Below are positions 1 through 8,768 of a stretch of 52,778 nucleotides of DNA, piece after piece. This DNA comes from Commensalibacter communis (GTDB taxonomy: Bacteria; Pseudomonadota; Alphaproteobacteria; Acetobacterales; Acetobacteraceae): contig NZ_CAMXCM010000010.1 of assembly GCF_947179015.1 (NCBI RefSeq), positions 1 to 52,778 of the forward strand, in the 5' to 3' direction. Made by a program: the position numbers and the translations under genes. Below the pieces are notes generated by a model. That model did no database searches, was not told where the DNA came from, and saw nothing but the letters and a program-made list of their open reading frames with translations. The first letter of the stretch is position 1. Every line of letters begins with the position of its first letter.

Positions 1-693
1 AGGCGTTAAGGATAAATCATAATCATTATAATATTTTGCTTGACCGACAATCATAGAAATATTTTTAATTACTATCGTATTTTCTAAAGGAACATAATCT
101 TTATATCCTAGTCCTCTAAAAAATATATAATTCCAAGAGAAATTAAACGCTACAGTAACTTTTTTAACTCCATCCACAAAAATACTAGCTATGTTGTTCT
201 TACAAGAAATTGCCAGTGTATGCCATCTGTCTTTTTGAATATCATCAATCAGAGTTGTTTCTGTATCTGCTGCATAATCTTTATACGTAAATTTAGAGTT
301 GCTATTCGCTGCAATACCGATACTAAACAGACCAAACTTACCTATAATTGATCTACGTGAGGAAGTCGCAGTATTATCATAGATAGAGTTATATTTAAAA
401 TAACATTCAAAAGTAAAAATATCTAAAGCTAAAGCAGTGGTCATTAATCCAGTGCCTTTGCATAAACCATCTTCATTGAATGCAGCCATATTGTTTGAAC
501 TATCATTCATATATACAGGAATGATCGTATTCAATGAATCTAAATTACTATATGGTTTTAATAAAATACCTTGTTCTAATTGCTTATTTTCTAAAGCATT
601 ATTTATTAAAGTGTAATATCCTTCGAATTCTGTAAAATCTGTTGGAACCATTTGAAAATTTAATAAAGATGGTAGTTTACTTGAAATGCCCAA
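1..693 (-). CDS. LamG/concanavalin-like phage-type protein, partial at the left edge
   Basis: The minus strand is open from about 693 to the window edge (231 codons, C-terminus missing). Reading from ATG 651, the protein contains a LamG-like beta-sandwich signature: a phrase DRWHTLAISCKNN followed by ASIFVDGVKKV, preceded by FTFECYFKYN. Such jelly-roll modules are common in phage tail or baseplate proteins and in secreted adhesins, and bind sugars or other ligands. Two starts are possible: TTG at 693, directly after an in-frame TAA, or ATG at 651; neither has a clear ribosome binding site, so the 5' end may be truncated. It is transcribed away from tRNA-Ser, whose 3' end lies about 50 bases upstream, a classic integration site position. 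It could equally be a chromosomal adhesin. Confidence 0.6.
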   Translation of the reverse strand, partial: MGISSKLPSLLNFQMVPTDFTEFEGYYTLINNALENKQLEQGILLKPYSNLDSLNTIIPVYMNDSSNNMAAFNEDGLCKGTGLMTTALALDIFTFECYFKYNSIYDNTATSSRRSIIGKFGLFSIGIAANSNSKFTYKDYAADTETTLIDDIQKDRWHTLAISCKNNIASIFVDGVKKVTVAFNFSWNYIFFRGLGYKDYVPLENTIVIKNISMIVGQAKYYNDYDLSLTP

Positions 694-742
694 GTTTTAT
701 GTCATACCTTGTCCACATATGGCAAGATAATGTATGGATATA

Positions 743-834
743 TGGCGGAGGGGATGGGATTCGAACCCACGGTACGACTTTCATCGTACAACGGTTTAGC
801 AAACCGCCGCCTTCAGCCTCTCGGCCACCCCTCC
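743..834 (-). tRNA. tRNA-Ser (anticodon GCU)
   Basis: The minus strand folds as a class II tRNA of 92 nt with an encoded CCA end. The acceptor stem GGAGGGG (834-828) pairs with CCCCTCC (753-747), and the discriminator is G at 746, as expected for serine. The anticodon GCT is read from the complement of 798-800 inside the loop TTTGCTAAA. A long variable arm with stem GTACGA/TCGTAC is visible, and the T arm carries GGTTCGAATCC. The anticodon decodes AGC/AGU serine codons. The gene stands alone; its 3' end faces the phage-like LamG gene. Confidence 0.97.
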
Positions 835-1029
835 GCAAGAAGAGTTGCTTAGTAACACGGCGTTTGCTCTGATATGGTTCTAATGGTTTATTAAGGAACT
901 GTCAATTTCCTTTTTTGATTTTTTAAAAATAATTTTTCTAAATCATTGATCGGCTATAAACAAAAAAAATAGGTTCTATCATTAAGAAAACCTAATCATC
1001 TTTATTGACACTAGCCATTTAATATTATT

Positions 1030-1275
1030 TTAAATAGGGTATTCTATCTGATCTGGTGCTCGAACATTTTTTATAAATCTTTGTTCGCTTGCACCGAATT
1101 CTTTAAAGTTTAACCGTGCTTGATGAAGCGTTATACTGTTCGCTCCACCATCTGCATCGGGCTGATTGTTTTATATAGGATCATCTTCCCAAAAGCAGAC
1201 TGGGCAAATATCAAAATCTCCGTTACTGGGTTCAGCTCTAGTTAAAAAGCCACAACAAACACACGGATATGCCAT
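1030..1275 (-). pseudogene. CPCC-family cysteine-rich small protein, interrupted by one nonsense codon
   Basis: Reading the minus strand from ATG 1275 gives an 81-codon frame typical of the small CPCC zinc-ribbon-like family: PCVCCGF near the start, ICPVCFWEDD next, then DGGANSITL, FGASE and NVRAP. Codon 35 (1173-1171) is TAA between DDPI and NNQPD; a single change of CAA (Gln) to TAA would explain it, since the rest of the frame is intact and family-like to its natural TAA at 1030. The protein is therefore probably not made at full length. The family's function is not established. It lies downstream of gatB on the same strand, separated by a strong inverted repeat. A sequencing error at 1173 is the alternative. 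Confidence 0.75.
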
Positions 1276-1299
1276 TGCCTTCAATCCCAATACCCTATT

Positions 1300-1342
1300 G
1301 AGTCTCTTAATACACTTGAATAAAACAGATATTAAGAGACTC
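1300..1342 (-). terminator. Strong inverted repeat downstream of gatB (possible terminator)
   Basis: GAGTCTCTTAAT (1300-1311) and ATTAAGAGACTC (1331-1342) are perfectly complementary 12-base arms with a 19-base loop. It starts 11 bases beyond the gatB stop. No long U-tract follows in the gatB direction, so it may be a weak intrinsic terminator, an RNA 3'-end stabiliser or a protein-binding palindrome. Confidence 0.5.
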
Positions 1343-1353
1343 TCAATCATTCT

Positions 1354-2805
1354 TTAAGATAATTGTTTTTTCAAAAGATCATTGACGATCGCAGGATTGG
1401 CTTTGCCTTGCATTTCCTTCATCACTTGCCCAACAAAGAAGCCGAATAATTTATCTTTACCCGATTTATATTGTGCAATTTTATCAGGATTAGCAGCCAA
1501 GATTTCTGCAATCACCTTTTCAATCGCGCCTGTATCGGTCACTTGCTTTAAGCCCTTACGTTCAACGATATCGCCAGGCATGTCACCCGTTTCAACCATA
1601 TCTTCAAAGACTTCTTTGGCAATTTTACCGTTAATCGTATTATCCGCAATCAAATCCAATAAAGAACCTAATGCATCGGCACTGATAGGGCTTTCATGGA
1701 TGGTTAATCCTTGCTTGTTCAATACAGCAAACAACTCACCCGTGACCCAGTTTGAAGCCATACGACCATCACGGTTTTTGGCAACTTTCTCAAAGAAATT
1801 AGCAACATCTTGTTCAGCAACCAACACATTCGCATCGTAACGAGGCAATCCGTATTCAGATTGGAAACGATTACGTTTATCATCAGGTAATTCAGCCAAA
1901 GTTGATTTCAAATGATCGACATGAGATTGCTCGACAATCAAGGGCAACAAATCTGGATCTGGAAAATAACGATAATCATGCGCGTTTTCTTTGCTGCGCA
2001 TCGTACGAGTTTCCCCACGAGCAACATCGAATAAACGCGTTTCTTGATCAACTTCGCCACCATTTTCATAGATCTCGATATGGCGTTTGGCTTCGATCTC
2101 GATTGCCTGCATCACATAACGAATAGAGTTAATATTTTTTAACTCACAACGCGTGCGATAGTCTTCACCAGGTTTACGCACAGACACATTCACGTCTGCA
2201 CGCATAGAGCCCTCTTCCATATTTCCATCACACGTGCCAAGATAACGCACAATCGCACGGATTTTACGAAGATAAGCACCTGCTTCTTCTGGCGAACGCA
2301 TATCAGGTTCACTGACGATTTCCATCAATGCCACACCTGAACGGTTTAAATCCACAACCGTGTCCTTAGGTGTTAAATCATGGATTGATTTCCCTGCATC
2401 TTGTTCCAAATGCAAACGGGTAATCCCAATATTTTTAACCGAACCATCTTCTAGTTCAATTTCAATGCTGCCTTCACCAACAATGGGGAACTCGAACTGA
2501 GAAATCTGATAGCCTTGAGGCAAATCCGCATAGAAGTAATTCTTACGGTCAAAACGACTCATCAGATTAATTTTAGCATTTAACCCAAGTCCTGTACGAA
2601 TAGCTTGATCCACACATTCACGGTTTAAAACAGGCAACATTCCAGGAAAAGCTGCATCCACAAGGCTGACATGAGTATTGGGATCAGCACCAAAATGTGC
2701 AGAAGCACCAGAAAATAACTTAGCTTTACTGATAACTTGAGCGTGGACTTCTAACCCAATCACTACTTCCCAAGCACCCGTTGAACCTTCAATCATATAA
2801 CTCAT
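1354..2805 (-). CDS. gatB: Aspartyl/glutamyl-tRNA amidotransferase subunit B
   Basis: 483 residues, full length for GatB. The enzyme GatCAB converts Glu-tRNA(Gln) and/or Asp-tRNA(Asn) to the amidated forms; GatB carries the kinase and tRNA-binding part. The N-terminal signature [10 protein letters not shown] and the [15 protein letters not shown] and [13 protein letters not shown] blocks are the family hallmarks, and the C-terminal YqeY-like helical domain ends the protein ([14 protein letters not shown]). Its ATG overlaps the gatA stop in an ATGA junction, so it is translationally coupled as the last gene of gatC-gatA-gatB. Presence of the operon implies indirect Gln- or Asn-tRNA synthesis, usual in alphaproteobacteria. 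Confidence 0.98.
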   Translation of the reverse strand: MSYMIEGSTGAWEVVIGLEVHAQVISKAKLFSGASAHFGADPNTHVSLVDAAFPGMLPVLNRECVDQAIRTGLGLNAKINLMSRFDRKNYFYADLPQGYQISQFEFPIVGEGSIEIELEDGSVKNIGITRLHLEQDAGKSIHDLTPKDTVVDLNRSGVALMEIVSEPDMRSPEEAGAYLRKIRAIVRYLGTCDGNMEEGSMRADVNVSVRKPGEDYRTRCELKNINSIRYVMQAIEIEAKRHIEIYENGGEVDQETRLFDVARGETRTMRSKENAHDYRYFPDPDLLPLIVEQSHVDHLKSTLAELPDDKRNRFQSEYGLPRYDANVLVAEQDVANFFEKVAKNRDGRMASNWVTGELFAVLNKQGLTIHESPISADALGSLLDLIADNTINGKIAKEVFEDMVETGDMPGDIVERKGLKQVTDTGAIEKVIAEILAANPDKIAQYKSGKDKLFGFFVGQVMKEMQGKANPAIVNDLLKKQLS

Positions 2806-4283
2806 AGGGAACCTCCAGCGCGAAGAGTGGGTTTGTGGGTAAAGTTAGCTGCTTTTTCCATCGCAGAACCAACGGCAAAAAGAGTTTCTTCACCAAAAGG
2901 GCGACCTAATAATTGTAATCCCAAAGGCAATCCTTGGCTGCTTAATCCCGCAGGAAGTGCCAAACCAGGAACCCCAGCCATACTGGCAGGAACCGTAAAG
3001 ATATCATTCAAATACATTTGCACTGGATCTTCTTGATTTTCACCTTTGGCAAAAGCTGCGGTTGGGGCGGTTGGGGTTAACAACACATCCACTTTGTCAA
3101 ACACATTCATGAAATCTTGATTAATCAATTTACGCACTTTTTGCGCACGCAAGTAGTAAGCATCATAATATCCCGCAGAAAGCACATAGGTTCCCATCAA
3201 AATACGACGTTTAACTTCATCACCAAAACCCGCACCACGAGTATTAGCATAAAGCTCATCAAGGCTGGCACCGTCTACACGACGACCATAACGAACTCCA
3301 TCATATCGAGCAAGGTTTGAAGAAGCCTCAGCTGGGGCAATGATATAATAGGTTGCTAACCCATGTTTTGTATGTGGTAAGGATACATCAACAATTTCAC
3401 AACCAGCCTCTTTCAGCCAATTAATCCCTTGTTGCCAAACAGCTTCAATTTCAGGGGATAAACCAGGCACACGATATTCCATTGGAATACCGACTTTCAT
3501 GCCCTTCAAAGAGCGATTACAAGCTGCACGATAATCAGGAACCTCTTTATCCACAGAGGTGCTGTCTTTTGGATCAAAGCCAGCCATTGATTGCAACATA
3601 ATCGCACAATCTTCAACAGATTTCCCCATTGGACCTGCTTGATCCAAGGAACTGGCATAAGCAATAATGCCCCAACGGCTGCAACGACCATAAGTTGGTT
3701 TAATCCCCGTGATCCCACAATAAGCCGCAGGTTGACGAATAGACCCGCCGGTATCTGTTCCAGTCGCACCCATTGCCATTTGTGCAGCCACCGCAGCAGC
3801 AGAACCACCAGAAGAACCACCAGGCACAAGGAATGTATCTTCACCTTGACGTTTCCATGGATTTTCCACCGCACCAAACGCAGAGTTCAAATTGCCAGAA
3901 CCCATCGCAAATTCATCAAGATTCACTTTGCCCAAAAATACCGCACCATCACGCAATAAATTAGCCGTTACGGTGCTTTCATAAGGAGGCACAAAATTTT
4001 CCAAAATACGGCTGGCAGCGGTGGTTTTAACGCCTTTGGTACAAAATAAATCTTTGATTGCCAACGGAATCCCCGTTAATGCAGGCGCATCTCCAGCAGC
4101 CAATTTTTGATCTGCGGCTTTGGCTTGTTCAATCGCAGCATCCGCAGTCACCGTAATATAAGCATTAATACGATCATTCAGCTTATTAATCGCATTTACA
4201 TGTGCTTTGGTTAATTCTTCGGCACTAAATTTCTTTTGACGCAATCCATCGACTGCCTCTGTAATTTTCATTCCCGTTAACAT
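2802..4283 (-). CDS. gatA: Aspartyl/glutamyl-tRNA amidotransferase subunit A
   Basis: 493 residues, the glutaminase subunit of GatCAB and a member of the amidase-signature family. The catalytic region is clear: the Lys of [11 protein letters not shown], the Ser-rich loop [15 protein letters not shown] and the nucleophile region [16 protein letters not shown] give the Ser-cisSer-Lys triad. It releases ammonia from glutamine and passes it to GatB. The ATG shares its A with the gatC stop (TAATG), and the stop overlaps the gatB start by four bases, so the three genes are tightly coupled. The start chosen gives [10 protein letters not shown]; a second in-frame ATG four codons later is also possible. 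Confidence 0.98.
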   Translation of the reverse strand: MLTGMKITEAVDGLRQKKFSAEELTKAHVNAINKLNDRINAYITVTADAAIEQAKAADQKLAAGDAPALTGIPLAIKDLFCTKGVKTTAASRILENFVPPYESTVTANLLRDGAVFLGKVNLDEFAMGSGNLNSAFGAVENPWKRQGEDTFLVPGGSSGGSAAAVAAQMAMGATGTDTGGSIRQPAAYCGITGIKPTYGRCSRWGIIAYASSLDQAGPMGKSVEDCAIMLQSMAGFDPKDSTSVDKEVPDYRAACNRSLKGMKVGIPMEYRVPGLSPEIEAVWQQGINWLKEAGCEIVDVSLPHTKHGLATYYIIAPAEASSNLARYDGVRYGRRVDGASLDELYANTRGAGFGDEVKRRILMGTYVLSAGYYDAYYLRAQKVRKLINQDFMNVFDKVDVLLTPTAPTAAFAKGENQEDPVQMYLNDIFTVPASMAGVPGLALPAGLSSQGLPLGLQLLGRPFGEETLFAVGSAMEKAANFTHKPTLRAGGSL

Positions 4284-4591
4284 TATTCAACCACCTTTGG
4301 CACAGCATAAAAATCAGCAATCCGTTCAGGAGCATTGGAAAGAACATCTTCTTTACAGTCCCCATCCGTCACCACATCTTCGCGCAAGCGTAATTGCGCA
4401 ATTTCCGTGCCAACCATCGGCTGCACATCGGTAATATCAACCCCGTTTAATTGTTCCATCCAATTGATAATACCACCAAGATCAGCAGCATAGATTGCCA
4501 ATTCATCCTCTTTGACCGCCAAAGAAGAAAGCTTAGCAACACGTTGGACAATTTTTTTATCCAATATTTTATCCGTCAATTCAGCCCCCAT
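4283..4591 (-). CDS. gatC: Aspartyl/glutamyl-tRNA amidotransferase subunit C
   Basis: 102 residues, normal for GatC, the small belt-like subunit that wraps around GatA and stabilises the GatAB complex. Typical features are an N-terminal helix with [17 protein letters not shown], a middle segment [10 protein letters not shown], and a C-terminal region with LREDVV followed by [17 protein letters not shown]. It is the promoter-proximal gene of the operon. The ribosome binding site is weak, and the 5' side opens into a 543-base gene-poor gap in which I saw no clear promoter. Confidence 0.95.
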   Translation of the reverse strand: MGAELTDKILDKKIVQRVAKLSSLAVKEDELAIYAADLGGIINWMEQLNGVDITDVQPMVGTEIAQLRLREDVVTDGDCKEDVLSNAPERIADFYAVPKVVE

Positions 4592-4713
4592 CGTTTCAAT
4601 AGTGCTTTAGTTTGTAAATTCGATTATTACTTTTATTCTATACCATAATATGAGATCAAAGAAATAAGAGGTTTTGTCTTTTTTACAAAGAAAATAGAAT
4701 ACAACTTATTCAA

Positions 4714-4899
4714 TTATGTGTTTTCACAAAAGATGAATGCCAAAATAATGTAACTTCTTCCTCTTTCCTGATCGGCAAGAATACAAAATGACAAAGACAG
4801 GGCTGAATAAAAAACCAGCAAAGACCAAAAACTTACATTACGACCTTTACGTTCAGCAATACGATATGATTCCTTGTATCCAAAAGAACACCAGCCACT
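4714..4899 (-). pseudogene. Possible remnant of a small membrane protein gene
   Basis: Between gatC and the next gene (4592-5134) the only coding-like signal is this minus-strand frame of 61 codons. It is open from just after a TGA at 4902-4900 to TAA at 4714, and reads SYRIAERKGRN followed by a hydrophobic stretch (SLLVFYSALSLSF) and CILADQERGR. A basic AERKGR motif followed by a membrane segment is seen in several small inner-membrane proteins of unknown role. No start codon or ribosome binding site fits, so I read it as a 5'-truncated remnant. The rest of the gap shows nothing recognisable. Low confidence. Confidence 0.25.
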
Positions 4900-5134
4900 T
4901 CAATCATAAAATCATGAGTTAACAATTGATTGTGGATCAACATCGATAAGACAGACAAGCCACTGAATAAAGCGGGGATGGCTTGTCCTATATCTATGAT
5001 GGCAACGATATCAGATATTACAGAATTTAAAAATATTCCTCATTGACCTTAATCACTAAACCATAAATATTTTAATGTATGATTAACATTCAAAAATAAT
5101 AAAATTTTTACTCTGCTATTCGATTAAAAATTAG

Positions 5135-6247
5135 CTACTTTAATTGAGATAGTTTTAAGTTAAAAATATACAAATCATTTGGATTTGATAAATATTCTGC
5201 AAAACTATCTCGTGCAGCTGAAATTGTTGATTGGCATGCATGAGCGATACGTTTTTCATCGACAAATCCATGTAGGCAAACATGTTGAATGGGATGAATA
5301 GCTGCCTCTTTTACATCTTGGTTCATAAATAAATAATTCGTCACATCAAAATAACCAAACAAGTAATTTTCCGTATTGTGAATATTAGGATAGCGAATAA
5401 GAATTTTTGTATCATGTGAAGGCTTTATTTCTTTATATTTACCATTAAACACCGCTTCTATATCAATAGAAAGAGATATAAATAATAAAATAGCCTCATA
5501 AAAATAAATATTTCCATGATTACGATATAACTGATAATATTCGTACTCATTCATTAAAAAATATTTAATCAAATGATCCCCTGCCCCTACGTAATTTTTT
5601 AATGCGTCTAAGTTATGAACATCGACACGATGAGCAAGTTTTTGTTTAGCCAACTCGACGGTTTCTTTGAAAGAGCGATTGTGAAAGTGCAAATAACCCA
5701 ATTGGGTATTCTTACATGTCGAAGAATATTTAGAGACAGGATGATGAAAACCGCGATCCAAAGAATCAATTGTTTTACTTGCAAAAAAACATTTAGAAAC
5801 ACAAATTGGTGAGAAAAACCCTACTTCACCAGGAACATTCAAATATGATTCTTGCATGATAAACGCATCTTGAACACCGATCAGACTTTTAAAATAGTCA
5901 TGAATTCTCTCTTTATTACAAGATGGATAGTCTTGGTGTAAAATAATAAACTCATCAATATCGATCGGTATGACAAAATCATACTCATCTCTCTGATCCC
6001 ATCCTTTAATGATATTACAGATGATATCCCCTTTATTTTCAAAGTCCTCATGGGTATGATATTCATCAATCACATGACATCCAAGTTTTATATAAGAAGA
6101 TAAAATCTCTTTTGTTTTTTCCTCGGTGGAGCCATTATCCAAAATATATAAATTTTCGATACCGAACAAATATGCGTAATATTTTATCCATGCGTCTAGT
6201 AAATAAGTTTCGTTTTTTTGCATGGTAATACAACGGATATTTAACAT
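5135..6247 (-). CDS. Glycosyltransferase, family-2-like (Glyco_tranf_2_4 type)
   Basis: 370 residues. The N-terminus IRCITMQKNETYLLDAWIKYY is the usual opening of this GT-A-fold group, followed by NLYILDNGSTE. The metal/nucleotide-sugar binding DxD region is seen as VIPIDIDEFI around residues 92-101. Later hallmarks are HPVSKYSS and LGYLHFHNRSF. These enzymes transfer sugars to surface polysaccharide or protein acceptors; the substrate cannot be told from sequence. It stands alone, with gene-poor or decayed DNA on both sides. No membrane segment is evident, so it is probably cytoplasmic or peripheral. Confidence 0.82.
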   Translation of the reverse strand: MLNIRCITMQKNETYLLDAWIKYYAYLFGIENLYILDNGSTEEKTKEILSSYIKLGCHVIDEYHTHEDFENKGDIICNIIKGWDQRDEYDFVIPIDIDEFIILHQDYPSCNKERIHDYFKSLIGVQDAFIMQESYLNVPGEVGFFSPICVSKCFFASKTIDSLDRGFHHPVSKYSSTCKNTQLGYLHFHNRSFKETVELAKQKLAHRVDVHNLDALKNYVGAGDHLIKYFLMNEYEYYQLYRNHGNIYFYEAILLFISLSIDIEAVFNGKYKEIKPSHDTKILIRYPNIHNTENYLFGYFDVTNYLFMNQDVKEAAIHPIQHVCLHGFVDEKRIAHACQSTISAARDSFAEYLSNPNDLYIFNLKLSQLK

Positions 6248-6387
6248 ATTTGCTCGCTATCACAAGGTTTGAGTCAGATTAAAATTTATGTTAATTATAA
6301 ATAAAGAAAAATAACTTGCAAAATAATAATATAATAATCCATCTTTCTTTTGAATTAACGATAACGATCATGATCTATTAAAAATTG

Positions 6388-6703
6388 ATGCTGGAAAGAC
6401 CGTTTAATATCATAACCCCAGAAAGAACCCTCCAAGAGATCAATGCTCACAAATCTTTATATCAATTAAGAAAAACAATTTTGTCGATTTCTATGTTCTA
6501 TGCCTTATGATGGGTGGGGTTTATCCAGTTGGCTCTATTGATTCGAAGAAGAAAATATCAGTTGGTTTTGGTGAGATACCACCTTTGATAAGGATCCTGG
6601 TCAGTTTTATGACTTTATCACCGTCCTTGACTGGCCTTTTCCTTAGGGAGCATTAAATTATTTATTTCAAGCCTGTGGAGCCGAGGGGCTAGAAGAAGAT
6701 TAA
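6388..6703 (+). pseudogene. Decayed gene of unknown family (frameshift plus three stops)
   Basis: The plus strand reads like protein but is broken. ATG 6388 opens with a segment FNIITPERTLQEINAHKSLY, then runs to a TGA near 6509; a +1 shift near 6500 continues as MPYDGWGLSSWLY-stop-FEEENISWFW-stop-DTTFDKDPGQFYDFITVLDW-PFP-stop-GALNYLFQACGAEGLEED, ending at TAA 6701-6703. Two internal stops are TGA at places where Trp would suit the context, the third is TAG. The acidic, Trp-rich style resembles small immunity-type or hypothetical cytosolic proteins, but I do not recognise the family. It faces two other decayed genes on the opposite strand. Confidence 0.4.
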
Positions 6704-6733
6704 TCGAAATTTTCATAAGAAGAATCGTAACCA

Positions 6734-6955
6734 TTAAAGACAATATTGATGCTCTATGTCTCTTTTATGTTTTTTTAAAATAGTCATGAAATCTTTACAT
6801 TCATCAACAATCCTAAAAAGATTTCAAGCACCACCACCATCATCTCCGAAACCCTTAGTACAATTACAAATATCCAATAATTCATATCGATCTTGTTCCG
6901 ATAGAAGATTAAAACGATATTCATAATGATAGATATTTTTTGCAAAACCAAGCAT
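6734..6955 (-). pseudogene. Decayed small gene of unknown family (internal TGA)
   Basis: ATG 6955 opens a 73-codon frame ending in TAA at 6734. It reads MLGFAKNIYHYEYRFNLL, SEQDRYELLDICNCTKGF, then GDDGGGA-stop-NLFRIVDECKDFMTIL. The internal stop is TGA (6826-6824) where GGGAWNLF would be natural, so one Trp codon appears to have mutated. The ATG lies 6 bases after the stop of the next decayed gene upstream, so the two were probably cotranscribed with the Sel1-repeat gene. No family recognised. Confidence 0.4.
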
Positions 6956-6961
6956 TTCAGT

Positions 6962-7324
6962 TTAATTCTTAAGTGCAGAATAAATTATATCAATCAATCT
7001 TTGAACGACAAGCAGATAATTCCCAAGCATTAACGATATAAATAGAGTTAAACCCTCAACTGCTTTCAATTGATAATCTTCTAACCCTGCCCAATCTTTA
7101 GGTTCGCCTGCGTACAGCCATGCTGGGAAAGAGGTCAAATGAGCCTCTTGTAGTCCCCACCACAATGTTGGATAATTCTATCTTTGATGTTCTGACATAA
7201 AAAGTAATTTGTTAGGTAAATGCTCAATATTCTCAACGAACTGAAAAAATAAATTGGGACTGAACGCAGCCTCTTTTGCATTTTCTAACACAACCTGAAA
7301 ATCACTTTTTTCCTCGTTACACAT
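6962..7324 (-). pseudogene. Decayed gene downstream of the Sel1 gene (internal TAG)
   Basis: ATG 7324 begins 3 bases after the Sel1-repeat gene stop and opens a 120-codon frame ending at TAA 6962. Reading: MCNEEKSDFQVVLENAKEAA, FFQFVENIEHLPNKLLFMSE, then HQR-TAG-NYPTLWWGLQEAH, SFPAWLYAGEPKDWAGLEDY, and a hydrophobic end. The stop is codon 49 (7180-7178). The continuous, protein-like frame on both sides shows recent inactivation. The Trp- and Glu-rich composition and position behind a secreted repeat protein hint at a small accessory partner, but this is inference; no family recognised. Confidence 0.45.
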
Positions 7325-7327
7325 AGA

Positions 7328-8071
7328 TTATAATAATTCTTTATATTCTTTACATCCATCCGCGTTATGTAAATCACACGATTGCTTAAAATAAAATTTA
7401 GCCTTTTCTTTATCGATATCGGTTCCTTTGCCTGTTTCATACATATATCCTGCATTATAAGCACCGTCCGAGTGACCATGTTTAGCAGCTGCTTTAAATA
7501 ATCCAAGCGCTTTACGATAATCAACAGAACCGCCTTTTCCTTGATAATAGATCAGTGCTAAATTATATTGCGCTTCTGGTACATCCAGTTCTGCTGCCCG
7601 CTTATACCAAATGATTGCTTGTTGCATGTCGGGTTTTACCCCCATGCCTTGTTCATACATATATCCAACATTAAAATCTGCTTTGGGCATATACTGAAAT
7701 GCAGCCATTTGATAATATTTCATTGCCTTCATATAATCTTGAGAGGTCGCAACCCCCTGAAAGTAAATGACACCAAGGTTAAATTGGGATTGTGCATCAC
7801 CTTGATTGGCTGCTTGTTCGAAATATTGTATAGCCTTACGGTAATCTTTGGGGATTTTTTTACCCTCTAGATATAATACTCCAAGATTAAATTGCGCTTT
7901 GATATGTCCGGATAGTGCTTGTTTTTCCATATCCGTAATATCAGTCGAAGCATGTGGCAATATATCGGTCTTCGGTTTATTTGGAGAAACGATAATATTG
8001 GTTTGGGCAATGGCTATATGTATTGGAAGACATCCAAGCATTACAAATAATAACCACCATAAACACTTCAT
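7328..8071 (-). CDS. Secreted Sel1-like repeat (SLR/TPR) protein
   Basis: 247 residues. A signal peptide is visible (MKCLWWLLFVMLGCLPIHIA, cleavage probably after AIA-Q near residue 22). From about residue 56 to 235 there are five 36-residue Sel1-like repeats, each of the form A-FNLG-Y-G-DY-KA--Y---AA, for example AQFNLGVLYLEG and AEAQYNLALIYYQG-like units. Such alpha-solenoids mediate protein-protein contacts in the periplasm or outside the cell, often in envelope stress, exopolysaccharide regulation or host interaction. Ribosome binding site AAGGG lies 9 bases before the ATG. It heads a row of two decayed genes that start within a few bases of each other. Confidence 0.88.
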   Translation of the reverse strand: MKCLWWLLFVMLGCLPIHIAIAQTNIIVSPNKPKTDILPHASTDITDMEKQALSGHIKAQFNLGVLYLEGKKIPKDYRKAIQYFEQAANQGDAQSQFNLGVIYFQGVATSQDYMKAMKYYQMAAFQYMPKADFNVGYMYEQGMGVKPDMQQAIIWYKRAAELDVPEAQYNLALIYYQGKGGSVDYRKALGLFKAAAKHGHSDGAYNAGYMYETGKGTDIDKEKAKFYFKQSCDLHNADGCKEYKELL

Positions 8072-8247
8072 TTTTATTACCCTTTATCACTGATATCATA
8101 GAATATTTTTTTACAATATAACTCCAAAATTATAGTTTGTAACAATTTCTTTATGCTCTGAAAATATTTTATATACTTTTCCTTTATTCAACAAAATGAT
8201 ATAGATAATGCCGTTTTTTAACCTATTGATTTTATGAAAAAATAACG

Positions 8248-8763
8248 ATGTATATTTATCCCGCTACGGATCGCGAATTGGACAATATTTTAGAAATTCA
8301 AGATCTTTGTTACCATGAAATTGAACCAGAATCTCCAGAAGTGATCGCTTCAAAAATATATACCAGCCCCGACACGTGTTTCATTGCCAAAGATAACCAG
8401 GGCATCAGAGGATATTTACTTTCTTTGCCTTCCTCGCTTGGGAATCCCCCCCAATTACACAGCAATACACAAACAACAGAACCCAACCCAAATTGTTTAT
8501 ATTTGCATGACCTGGCTATTCATCCTAATGCCAGAGGCATGGGAGTGGGGAAATTATTAATCCAACATTTTGCCAAAATTGCACTTCAAAAACAATTCGA
8601 ACATGCCTCGTTAATCTCAATCCAAAATTCAGTACCATTTTGGGAAAAATATGGGTTTAAGGTTGTTTCTGCTGATTCATATTTACAGAAAAAACTTAAA
8701 ACTTACGGAGAAAATGCAACATATATGGAGTGTTTCTTACCTCAGCATTACCAAATTAATTAA
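8248..8763 (+). CDS. GNAT-family N-acetyltransferase
   Basis: 171 residues. The acetyl-CoA binding motif A is clear: LYLHDLAIHPNARGMGVGKLLIQHF around residues 91-115, with the R/Q-x-x-G-x-G/A loop (ARGMGVGK) that holds the pyrophosphate. Motif B follows with SLISIQNSVPFWEKYGFKVV, the usual strand-helix with the catalytic-side Tyr. GNAT enzymes acetylate amines of small molecules, peptides or proteins; the substrate cannot be inferred. It is convergent with the MocR-type gene, whose stop is only a few bases away, so the two share a 3' boundary without an obvious terminator. Confidence 0.9.
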   Translation: MYIYPATDRELDNILEIQDLCYHEIEPESPEVIASKIYTSPDTCFIAKDNQGIRGYLLSLPSSLGNPPQLHSNTQTTEPNPNCLYLHDLAIHPNARGMGVGKLLIQHFAKIALQKQFEHASLISIQNSVPFWEKYGFKVVSADSYLQKKLKTYGENATYMECFLPQHYQIN

Positions 8764-8768
8764 ACTAT

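Noticed and set aside
1166-1357. 63-codon plus-strand frame between tRNA-Ser and gatB
   Set aside because: It is antisense to the CPCC pseudogene and crosses the terminator-like repeat.
3506-3964. Long frames on both strands within gatA
   Set aside because: Shadows of a complete gatA with all active-site motifs.
6388-6955. TGA read as Trp (alternative genetic code or programmed recoding)
   Set aside because: TAG stops and a frameshift are found in the same cluster, and TGA ends normal genes such as gatA.
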